Below are positions 56,008 through 64,000 of a stretch of 64,000 nt of DNA, in pieces. The stretch covers positions 1 through 64,000 of the forward strand of contig JAUCBJ010001372.1 in assembly GCA_032718475.1 (NCBI GenBank), in the 5' to 3' direction. Source of the stretch: Nemertoderma westbladi. Its lineage: Eukaryota > Xenacoelomorpha > Nemertodermatida > Nemertodermatidae. Numbering within the stretch: position 1 is the first letter of the stretch; each line of letters starts with the position of its first letter. A program made the translations under genes and the position numbers. The notes beneath the pieces are model-generated. The model did no database searches. It worked only from the letters and a program-made list of their open reading frames with translations, and was not told the origin of the DNA.

Positions 56008-56663
56008 TAGAACCGCTTCACTGTAATAATTTGTTCGATTGTAGTCAAACCTTAAAATATTTATTAAATACAATTGAAAGTGATTTAATTGCCGGTATTG
56101 GGGCAATTTAAATTACCATTACCACGTAGGCCTACAAATGCTGTATTTGTTAAGTTTATTAAAACGATTTGGAGAGTAATAGAAACGTGTTCGAGAAAAA
56201 GCCTTAATAATTATTTATTACTTGGGGAAAAAAAGAGTCTAAATTTTTCACTATTTTCGAGGCATTTTATTTGCTCAAATTACGTGCAAACAGGGCTCCC
56301 ACCGGTGCTCAACAAAATAAATCAGATTTACAGATGGGGGGTGGGGAGGCTCTTGACCCATAACAAATTTGATTTTTTTAAAACGAAAAGAATGACAAAT
56401 TTTGAACTTGTCCGTTTTTGTCAGAATGGCGTCGATTTATTTTATAAAATAAAAATTCGAGTTGATTTCATTTTTATGTGGGGATGGGGGGGGGGGGGGG
56501 TAACCTCTTTGCTTACTCCCTTACCATTTTCTATAAAATTCGTTAATTGCAATACAAACAAATCAATATTGTTACATTGTTTCAAATATAAAATGAATCA
56601 AAAACACAAAATAACGCAACAAAACTCAACATATTGACAAATGGGCAAAATTCAGATAGCAAT
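56008..56663. other. Spacer between convergent genes
   Basis: AT-rich; a G run of about 12 at 56488-56499. A plus-strand frame through it has no recognisable motif. Confidence 0.55.
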
Positions 56664-57566
56664 TTAGTAAATCCCAAATCCGTGACAGTTGAGAATGTCT
56701 TCTGTCACATTCTTTGCAAAGCTGCGGGAAGAACCGACCAGATAACGATCATTTATTGGAAATTTTATGACATTAGCACAGGTGTCCCCAATAAGTCTCC
56801 TTTTGCAATCATTGGTTCTATGGAAACCTAATTCCCCAATAAAATTGGGGTAGGGAGACCTACTACCAAACTGCAATACATCATTCAATGTTAATATATG
56901 TCTAAGAATGGCTTCTACGTCACTATGGGGATCCTCAATAACATCAGATGCCAATTCATTGCGTTTGACTTGTTTTAGAAACATGTTAAACTTAAATGCT
57001 ATCTCATTTTCTTTGTGCCACTCCTGCGTATTCTTATGTGCTTCGTGTTTAACCCGAAAGCGCTGTTTGACTTCTTCAGCTGTGACGGTCTGATGTGTTA
57101 GACATTTCAGGCTATCTTCTGGAAAATTTCTCATAATATCATAAACTCCAAAAATATTCAACCCTTCACGGAACTTATTAATTTCTTCAGAGACAGTACT
57201 AAATAAGATATGCTTCAGTAGCAGATCTACAACTTTGTCTTTCTCGTCCATGGTTATGTTTGCTTGTAAAACTCCCATGTCGAACAGCTCAGTAAGACTA
57301 TTTACTGCATTGATCAAATCACCTTCAGTGATAGCCTCTTTTATAGTATTGACTCTTTCAATTAGTTCATCATCTTTAGGTATATCACTAATATTTATAC
57401 TAAACGGTAGTTCCAGGATCACACGGGCAAATACATCACTGAAACAATGGGGCCCAGGGGCGCCATTTAGAAGTGAAATCCCAACTAATTTCCCAAGATG
57501 ATAAAATCTTTGGATGTCAGACAAGTTATGTCGAAAAACATACCCTGGATAAGATCCACGAAACAT
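56664..57566 (-). pseudogene. HECT-like domain, C-terminal part (G2E3-type)
   Basis: The 300-codon frame continues the HECT-like domain of the upstream segment after a frameshift near 57555-57570. It holds YHLGKLVGISLLNGAPGPHC, a regulatory helical stretch, FRVKHEAHKNTQEWHKENEI and the C-lobe end. In the C-lobe RRLIGDTCANVIKFPINDRY carries the putative catalytic Cys (residue 263), equivalent to the H/T-C-x(n)-LP motif of HECT ligases. The protein ends FGIY soon after, as in the family. Function as a ubiquitin ligase is inferred from the family; many such genes are transposon-borne. Confidence 0.72.
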
Positions 57567-59095
57567 GCAATTCCAATTGACTTTCCATCAGCCTCCAAGG
57601 ATGGAGGCTGATGGAGAAAAAATAATGATAACAATTCTCGTAAAGGCCCTCCTGTGTCCACAGCTTCTTCGTCCAAAAACTTAACCATCAAGGTGGGACG
57701 AATCTCTTCGGTATCCATAATATCATACACACTTTCCACGATACGACTTCGTGGAACTTCTAGAACTGAGTGGCTTGGATCCATTTCCTTTAAAGCTTTG
57801 AATAAACTGGTCAATGAAGATGATAGATTGCTTTCAACTTCGACAGCAATAACAGAATCGGCACATGTAGTATCACCATTCTCTTTGATATGATCTACAT
57901 CAACATCATTATCTAATACAGACATCGGGGTATCGGCAGTGTTCTCGTGATTGTCGTTATGACTAAAGAACAGAGATCTCAAATTTGCCAATTCCTCACG
58001 TGTGTATTCATACATTGTTGTAGGTTCTGTAATATCAGTAAAAGTATCAGCATTAGCGGTCGAAGTAGAGGATAGTAAATCTATAATTTCCGACTCATTG
58101 TAATTTTCATTAAGTTTACAGTTATAACAAATGGTTTCAGTTCGTGGTCGGCTGGTCGAGCATACTGGACAAATTAATCGCCTTTCACTACATATGGAAG
58201 CATTAAAATTACCCTGCACAGAATCATCAATAACTTCAATATCAGAGTTTTCTGTATTAAACGAGTTTTGATCACCTGTATCCAAACTTTCAGTTTCAGT
58301 TCCCAAGTTAACATTATTATTAGCAGTCCCAGTGGTTCCACTTCCATTTGAAATTTCTATTTTCCTCTTGCCAAACAGAGTTAGTTTGGGAATTCCCGCA
58401 ACACAGGTGCTTTCCAAATATTTATGTAGAGATGCATGATTCTCGATATCTTCACCAAAGTCATTAAGTAAATTGAAATCATAATCTGATTTATTGCAAG
58501 GCCTCTTTTGTAATTTCAACCGTGTATTATTCCCCATATCATCAAAGAATATTGTATCAATAACCTGTGATTTGATTGCAGTCATAGAGCTCTTCACTGG
58601 TATTTTCAGTTTTAAAATCGTAGAAACACCTAGTGGTTTTTTTAGGATAAACGGTTGTCCTTTGCCTGTGTCTATTTTACAGTTAAAATGTAAACACTTA
58701 GTAGTAGCTGGTGGTCGTCCCACTTTCGCATTAAATGGTTTTCTTTGTAAGCCGGAAATTTGCTTTGGTTGGGTTTGGCTTTGGAAATTGGAGCACAATG
58801 AATCGATAGAACTAGGTGCACCACGAACAGCAGTGTCAGGCTCAGTAGTTTTATTTATGGCAACTGAGGCAGTGGAACTTAGGTCACAATTATTAATAAC
58901 ATTACCAGTATTGTAGTCAGAGAGGCCCAAATCGGTATGATTATGACTAGGCCTATCACCTTCTACAGAAAATCTACGATATATTGAATCTATTCTTAAG
59001 TAAGTATCCCTCCTTATATCATTGAGGAGATTTCGCCGAACCCTATTACCGGTATCATCCTGATCATCGACCGGATTGTCACTATTTGATTCCAT
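57485..59095 (-). CDS. HECT-like E3 ligase-type protein, N-terminal part
   Basis: Starts with ATG at 59095 (MESNSDNPVDDQDD). Residues 1-120 are acidic and disordered. A small domain near 125-250 (KVGRPPATTKCLHFNCKIDT ... LKLQKRPCNKSDYDFNLLND) follows. Then a zinc ribbon, CPVCSTSRPRTETICYNCKL, and an acidic linker. At the C-terminus the start of the HECT-like domain reads RPTLMVKFLDEEAVDTGGPL and RELLSLFF, the DxGGPxRE motif typical of G2/M-phase-specific E3 ligase-like genes. The frame is lost at about 57560 and resumes in the next segment. The junction is one base out of frame and shows no splice consensus, so frameshift is more likely than an intron. Confidence 0.75.
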   Translation of the reverse strand: MESNSDNPVDDQDDTGNRVRRNLLNDIRRDTYLRIDSIYRRFSVEGDRPSHNHTDLGLSDYNTGNVINNCDLSSTASVAINKTTEPDTAVRGAPSSIDSLCSNFQSQTQPKQISGLQRKPFNAKVGRPPATTKCLHFNCKIDTGKGQPFILKKPLGVSTILKLKIPVKSSMTAIKSQVIDTIFFDDMGNNTRLKLQKRPCNKSDYDFNLLNDFGEDIENHASLHKYLESTCVAGIPKLTLFGKRKIEISNGSGTTGTANNNVNLGTETESLDTGDQNSFNTENSDIEVIDDSVQGNFNASICSERRLICPVCSTSRPRTETICYNCKLNENYNESEIIDLLSSTSTANADTFTDITEPTTMYEYTREELANLRSLFFSHNDNHENTADTPMSVLDNDVDVDHIKENGDTTCADSVIAVEVESNLSSSLTSLFKALKEMDPSHSVLEVPRSRIVESVYDIMDTEEIRPTLMVKFLDEEAVDTGGPLRELLSLFFLHQPPSLEADGKSIGIACFVDLIQGMFFDITCLTSKDFIILGN

Positions 59096-60539
59096 CTCTC
59101 GATATCTGCATATCCTCCATATACTGATATATATATTATATATATAGGCCTACATCAGTACATGATTGATTATATCAGTTTACAGGCCTACCTGCCTACC
59201 GCTCTGTACCGCTACCGCTATCATATGATATATACAATATATATTACCGGTACATATGAAATGCTATCATGCTACAAATAGTGACAAATACGGTCTGATG
59301 GTAGTAGTAGGTCATATATTTACCGATAAAGTTAAGCCTAACTTAGCAACTTCGTAACAGTCCCAAATTCCACAAAATACCAGTATATTAGATTACAGGA
59401 TTATAACCTCATGATCAGATGATTAGGGCAGTTACACATACCGGTATGCTACCACTGGCCTACCGCTACCAGGCTGCCAGGTCTACCACTACGCACTACC
59501 TGACTAAAGGGGCTACCGCTACCGCCTACAAGTAGCCTAGCCTACAGTGTTGCTTTATTATTTTTGTTAGGGTGTAGGGTAGGCAGGGTTAGCTGGTTAG
59601 GGGGTAAAGGAATAGGCCTAACGGTATTGTAGAAAACCCAATTTTATTGAGAATCATCAATCAGATGTTCAGGCTTACCGGTAGGCCTACATGTAGTGTA
59701 GGTAGGGTAGGTGTATGCGTTGTAGGCGTATGAGTACGTCAGTACGTGTAGGAATAGCGTTTACCCCCGCAGGGTTAGTTCTCTCTCATCTACCATATAA
59801 TTATATGATGTTGACAACCACGACTTTAGAGGGATTGTAATATTAATATTAAAACAATAAAATAGGAAATGGGGTCTATTCCCTCAGATACTACCTAGCA
59901 TTTAGGGCCACTTGGGCCACTGTTAGTACTCAGGCACTAGGCCCATCAAAAAACACAAAACAAAATACCAAATCGATTTTAGTGCTACATAAACCCAACC
60001 CAACTACCACAAGAAAAATTGCACCAAACCATACAGTAACTACAGGTTCCGGTTAAGTATTGCACGAAATAGGCTATCCTATAAAACTTTTAAGTCGGCG
60101 AACGTTGTTGGAGGAGACTTTCGTTGAGGCCGAAATAGTCAACATTGTAAATCCTTTGAAAAATGGTGCTTCTAAAAAGGCTGATTCTAAGAGAGCCAAA
60201 GTATCATACAACACTTTGGTATTCCTGTTGTAAGTATTTAATAAATAATAGAATAGAAAAAGGTATTCATTCCTGTTGAACGTTATTTGTAATTAAAGCA
60301 ACGAGTATAATATTATTTAACAAATTAAATAAGTGAAAAATAAATAATCAATGTTGATAAGATGTAATTGAAAAGGTTAAAGGACTACCATTTTTAATCA
60401 GGAATATATTTAATTACTAGTCACTAAGAAACTTAAGGAAAGACTACTTTAATTTCAGTGTTTGAAAATATAAAGTATGGGAATTGTTTAAGTTTTTTTA
60501 TACTTTTGTTTAAGTTCTACCTCTGGTCTTGGGACGTTA
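59096..60539. other. Upstream region of the HECT-like gene
   Basis: No recognised gene. It is rich in the words AGGCCTA and ACCGGTA. A 50-codon plus-strand frame ending near 60232 (RRTLLEETFVEAEIVNIVNP) could be an exon remnant but has no known match. Confidence 0.4.
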
Positions 60540-60715
60540 GTGCGTTCGAGACATTAGTGCATGCGGCCACTAATGTCTCTGTACCTTTAGTGCCCGCGGT
60601 CACTTAGACGCGTTATCGTGGGCACTAATGTCCCATAGGACGTTAGAGCACGCGAGACGTTAGTGCCTGCGAGACGTTAGTGCCCGCGAGTCTTTAGTGC
60701 CCGCGAGACATAGGC
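60540..60715. repeat. Fold-back minisatellite, GACGTTAGTGCCCGCGA units
   Basis: About nine units of ~16-18 bp around TTAGTGCCCGCGAGAC, with inverted units near 60563-60580 (GCCACTAATGTCTC) and 60617-60634 (GGGCACTAATGTCCC). Confidence 0.85.
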
Positions 60716-60780
60716 ACATTCTACCATATAGGCTACCAGTATACTGCCATGCCATGCCATAATTTATTTGCCATACAGGC

Positions 60781-61410
60781 CTAGCACAGTAGCAGCCTAG
60801 TTTGTCAGGCTTCAACTCTACTGCCCTAGCCTAAATTATTGAATTAAAACTGACATGTGTTGATGTGTGTGTGTATCACTCAGTCACTACCTCTGCGAGT
60901 CCAGCAGCTCTGTACCGTACCTGAGTCTGGCGTCCTACCTAAGTCATGTAAGTCATAATCAATAGCCTACCACCGGTGGTCCCTATTGAAAACTTTTACA
61001 TGTACGCCGAACCCCAAACACGTTGGGCGCAGCATTACAACATGCATTCGGCGCAGACTATCAGACAGTTAGGCTCACATAGGTCTACAGTACTGCAGTA
61101 CTGCTAGCACAGTAGCAGCCTAGTTTGTCAGGCTTCAACTCTACTGCCCTAGCCTAAATTATTGAATTAAAACTGACATGTGTCGATGTGTGTGTGTATC
61201 ACTCAGTCACTACCTCTGCGAGTCCTGCAGCTCTGTACCGTACCTGAGTCTGGCGTCCTACCTAAGTCCTGTAAGTCATAATCAATAGCCTACCGGTGGT
61301 CCCTATTGAAAAGTTTTACATGTACGCCGAACCCCGAACACGTTGGGCGCAGCATTACAACATGCATTCGGCGCAGACTATCAGACAGTTAGGCTCACAT
61401 AGGTCTACAG
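60781..61410 (+). repeat. Tandem duplication of ~310 bp
   Basis: 60781-61090 and 61104-61410 (offset 323 bp) are nearly identical, differing by a few substitutions and a short deletion, with a 13-bp spacer (TACTGCAGTACTG, a palindrome). Recent segmental duplication; no gene inside. Confidence 0.93.
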
Positions 61411-61587
61411 ACAAGCGGGTCCCGGAAGGAACATTGACTGAATGATTCCATGGAGGGAAATTTAAATGTAATAGTTGACTACTATCGCCAGTTGAGTTAG
61501 ACACTAACACATTTAGGCAGTTAGGTATTTGTATTATAACAATAAATGTATTTCAGTGTTATTGTCATCTACAACTTTTAATATTGA

Positions 61588-61848
61588 ATGGAAGACTCAT
61601 CGACATCCTGTAGTATTTGTGACAAATTATTTTCATGTGTCGGTAATTTAAACAAACATCGTAAAACTCTTCACGATCAAGAAGTTGTTCCCGTTAGAGG
61701 TCGTAAGAGGAAATGCGAAGGAAGCGAAGATGACTCGTCGCCATCGGCAGTAATAGACTGCATGGTGTGCTTGTCATGGTGTGTGGTACCACGTTCACCA
61801 AGAAGAGTAACTTATATGTACATCAACGAACGTAACCGTCAGGGTTGA
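61588..61848 (+). pseudogene. C2H2 zinc-finger fragment
   Basis: ATG at 61588 opens MEDSSTSCSICDKLFSCVGN, NLNKHRKTLH: one canonical finger (CX2C-X12-HX4H), followed by a basic KRKC stretch. A second finger begins (DCMVC), and its helix (TFTKKSNLYVHQRT) is in another frame at about 61794-61833, so the gene is frameshifted. Probably part of a transposon-derived protein. Confidence 0.55.
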
Positions 61849-62017
61849 TTAGTTGCTTGAGATCTTCTCCATCAAAGTCGGCGAACGCCAATACGGTGTA
61901 TCCGTCAATTAGTCTTCCGGTCTTCCTATCTGTACGTCCGTCGTAGGATAGTGATGATATTGCGGGCCCATGTATCTTGGTTATAGAATTATATTCTAGA
62001 ACTTTCGCCTGGAAACA
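61823..62017 (-). CDS. Unrecognised minus-strand coding-like fragment
   Basis: An open frame of 64 codons ending at TGA (61823-61825) encodes KVLEYNSITKIHGPAISSLS and LIDGYTVLAFADFDGEDLKQ. Its balanced composition looks like real protein, but I do not recognise the family and no start or splice site is obvious. It overlaps the zinc-finger fragment on the other strand by ~25 bp. Confidence 0.3.
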   Translation of the reverse strand, partial: CFQAKVLEYNSITKIHGPAISSLSYDGRTDRKTGRLIDGYTVLAFADFDGEDLKQLINPDGYVR

Positions 62018-62078
62018 TGGCGTTAAATAATAAATATTAATATGAACATATAGTGCTCATAATATATATAGCGCATTT

Positions 62079-62712
62079 ATTGATGGGATGGGATGGGATG
62101 GGATGGGGTGGGATGGGATGGGATGGGTTGGGTTGGCGTTGGGATGGGTTGGGTTGGGATGGGTTGGGTTGGGATGGGATGGGGTGGGTTGGGTTGGGAT
62201 GGGTTGGGATGGGATGTGATGGGATGGGATGGGGTGGGTTGGGATGGGTTGGGTTGGGATGGGATGGGATGGGGTGGGTTGGGATGGGTTGGGATGGGTT
62301 GGGTTGGGATGGGTTGGGATGGGTTGGGATGGGATGTGATGGGTTGGGATGGGTTGGGTTGGGATGGGATGGGATGGGATGGGATGGGGTGGGTTGGGAT
62401 GGGTTGGGATGGGTTGGGTTGGGATGGGATGGGATGGGTTGGGATGTGATGGGATGGGATGGGGTGGGTTGGCGTTGGGATGGGTTGGGATGGGTTGGGA
62501 TGGGATGTGGTGGGTTGGGATGGGATGGGATGGGATGTGATGGGGTGGGTTGGGATGGGTTGGGATGGGATGGGTTGGGATGGGATGGGATGGGATGGGT
62601 TGGGATGGGTTGGGATGGGTTGGGATGGGATGGGATGGGTTGGGATGGGTTGGGTTGGGTTGGGATGGGATGGGTTGGGATGGGGTGGGTTGGGATGGGT
62701 TGGGATGGGATA
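62079..62712 (+). repeat. TGGGA/TGGGT pentanucleotide array (~127 units)
   Basis: About 635 bp of TGGGA and TGGGT pentamers, with rare variants (TGGCG, TGTGA). GGG every five bases makes strong G-quadruplex potential on the plus strand. All frames are open because the array lacks stops; no protein is implied. Confidence 0.97.
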
Positions 62713-63120
62713 TAAGTAATCTTTAACGATCAACTGCTACTCCTAATTTATGTTCACCAAATATATGGTAAATACGTGGCCAAAGCGACAACAATTATAA
62801 AATTACAGTAGTACAGTTTTTCCACTGTATCTAAAACCAGATATTTGCTTAAAATTGAGGAGGAAGTCTTTTGCTGTTACACCATATTATGCCGGAGATA
62901 TTATCAAAATACTAAGGTGTCAATTTTGAGACGTTTTAGAGTTTTAGTAGCATATGATTGGAATTTGAAAAACATTAGTAGGGGGTGGGGGGGGGGATTA
63001 GTCACTTAATCTTGAGGTCATGGGTTCTAATCCCAGAAAAAGAAAAGTAATTTATTTTTTTTAATTATTTTTTCCGATTAAACAAAAGATTAATAAGAAT
63101 AAACAAATCAATTTTAGTAA
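62713..63120. other. Spacer with B-box-like sequence
   Basis: No gene. GGTCATGGGTTCTAATCCCAG at about 63016-63036 resembles a tRNA T-arm/B box, but no A box was found upstream. Confidence 0.4.
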
Positions 63121-64000
63121 TTAAAAATAGTATTGGTGATCGGAGTTGGTCGTCGTTCCTGGTGTGTTTGTATATTCATGGTCAGGGTTCTGTCTTGATG
63201 AATTACTGGTTCGTTGGGAACCGGCGAGGCATCGCGCAATGAAATTTCTTTCCAAGTTGCATGGTTTTGAAACACCGAATAAGTTTCTTGATGTTTTACT
63301 TCTTTTTTTTTTAGTTGTATATAGTCGTCGTTGTAATAAAGATTTTTTATTTGCGGGTGATTTAGTAGGTTTTGGAAGCTGGGGCTTAGATGTTAATGCT
63401 GTAATGAATGGAGTTAATAATTTCGTTTTAGTGTGCAAGGCTTGTAGTACTTCAGTATCTTCAATTACCTCTAGTTGTCCTAAAACACAAAGTAAGTGGC
63501 CACGGATTTTATCCTTAATTGTATTCGTAGGTTTGGAACCTTCAATAATAATTGAGGAAGTCGCTTCCAAAATTATATCTGTCTCACTTGCTGGTGCTTG
63601 TACAACCTCCTCATTTGAAAATTGTAGATCGATTGACGGTATCAATTCGGTCTCTTCAACTGAAGCCAATGGGTTAGAACTGTTAGCATTAGTTTCACAT
63701 GGTTGCTCATCGGCAACAGAAAGAAGCTCTGCATTACTCAGAAGATTACTGGGACGGTCAGAATGTAAAAATCGAGAAAGGATGTGAATATGTTTGCATA
63801 TAGTGAGCCTCAGCGAATTATCCGAGCAAGTGCAATCATAAGTGTGACAACAAATACGGCAATGTACACATCGCAAAGGGCACGAATTATATTTGTGCGC
63901 TACAGAATTACGAGTAACATAATAACAGATATTACTATCGGAAAGACTGGGGACAGTCCAGCCATTTACTCCAGAATTCCAAACCACAACGTTTAAGTCT
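63121..64000 (-). CDS. SWIM zinc-finger protein, partial (runs off the window)
   Basis: The minus-strand frame is open from the right edge to the stop at 63121. Near its start it has WTVPSLSDSN, then CPLRCVHCRICCHTYDCTCS and LRLTICKHIH: the CxC...CxH SWIM zinc finger preceded by a Cys-rich strand, a recurrent arrangement in multicopy invertebrate proteins (C..C..C..H.YTC.C.D...R.TICKHVH). SWIM fingers often sit in MULE-type transposases and bind DNA or protein. The C-terminal ~200 residues are polar, with a basic stretch (KKKRSKTSRN). The upstream part lies beyond the window, so no start can be chosen. Confidence 0.72.
   Translation of the reverse strand, partial: DLNVVVWNSGVNGWTVPSLSDSNICYYVTRNSVAHKYNSCPLRCVHCRICCHTYDCTCSDNSLRLTICKHIHILSRFLHSDRPSNLLSNAELLSVADEQPCETNANSSNPLASVEETELIPSIDLQFSNEEVVQAPASETDIILEATSSIIIEGSKPTNTIKDKIRGHLLCVLGQLEVIEDTEVLQALHTKTKLLTPFITALTSKPQLPKPTKSPANKKSLLQRRLYTTKKKRSKTSRNLFGVSKPCNLERNFIARCLAGSQRTSNSSRQNPDHEYTNTPGTTTNSDHQYYF

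Noticed and set aside
56089-56637. 182-residue plus-strand protein between convergent genes
   Set aside because: Low complexity with a G run, no motif, and AT-rich codon use like the surrounding noncoding DNA.
62053-62733. 200-residue Gly/Trp-rich and Pro/His/Ser-rich proteins
   Set aside because: Pure pentanucleotide repeat translated in different frames.
63001-63040. tRNA gene
   Set aside because: Only a B-box-like GGGTTCTAATCCC is present; no A box or cloverleaf could be paired with it.

Overview
The window looks like AT-rich nuclear DNA from a metazoan, most likely a marine invertebrate. There are no bacterial operons and no Shine-Dalgarno signals. Coding remnants belong to transposon-linked families that are multicopy in cnidarians, echinoderms, hemichordates, molluscs and lancelets. 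Tandem repeats, tRNA-derived SINE heads and long poly-G/poly-C tracts are everywhere. I cannot name the species. No ordinary housekeeping gene or RNA gene was recognised; the window is a nest of mobile elements and repeats.

Layout. 0-3 kb: a fold-back minisatellite and small repeats. 3.04-3.94 kb: the C-terminal end of a reverse transcriptase with an endonuclease-like domain. 3.96-15.10 kb: a young BEL/Pao-type LTR element with 547-bp LTRs and a TTTAC target duplication. It encodes Gag and protease, has no visible reverse transcriptase, RNase H or integrase, and carries a second coding region that reads like a DEDD-type 3'-5' exonuclease. 17.29-22.94 kb: a Ty3/Gypsy element on the minus strand with 142-bp LTRs and a complete pol. 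24.6-25.8 kb: an array of ~160-bp units. 27.54-33.10 kb: a DNA-transposon-like element with ~577-bp terminal inverted repeats. 33.19-33.86 kb: a solo BEL-like LTR.

34.3-35.9 kb: a DUF7869/DDE-like gene. 36.7-38.2 kb: satellites with higher-order structure. 39-41 kb: a MITE and a tRNA-derived SINE. 41.36-43.02 kb: a TTAA-flanked, piggyBac-type nonautonomous element. 43.1-44.6 kb: possible HECT-like remnant and an exon. 45.7-47.9 kb: a decayed Gypsy element. 48.12-49.50 kb: a second TTAA-flanked element. 49.5-52.7 kb: a tyrosine-recombinase-like gene with introns, split by a retroposon insertion. 54.9-59.1 kb: an integrase-like gene convergent with a HECT-like gene. 60.5-62.7 kb: satellites, including a 640-bp TGGGW pentamer array. 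63.1-64.0 kb: a SWIM zinc-finger gene that runs off the right edge.

The most notable item is the BEL/Pao-type element. It is recent (2 differences in 547 bp between LTRs), yet it has lost its polymerase and integrase and carries an exonuclease-like gene. It would have to be mobilised in trans. Other themes are fold-back arrays of 15-20-bp units, TTAA elements built from ~165-bp units centred on palindromes, and single in-frame stops in otherwise well-kept reading frames.
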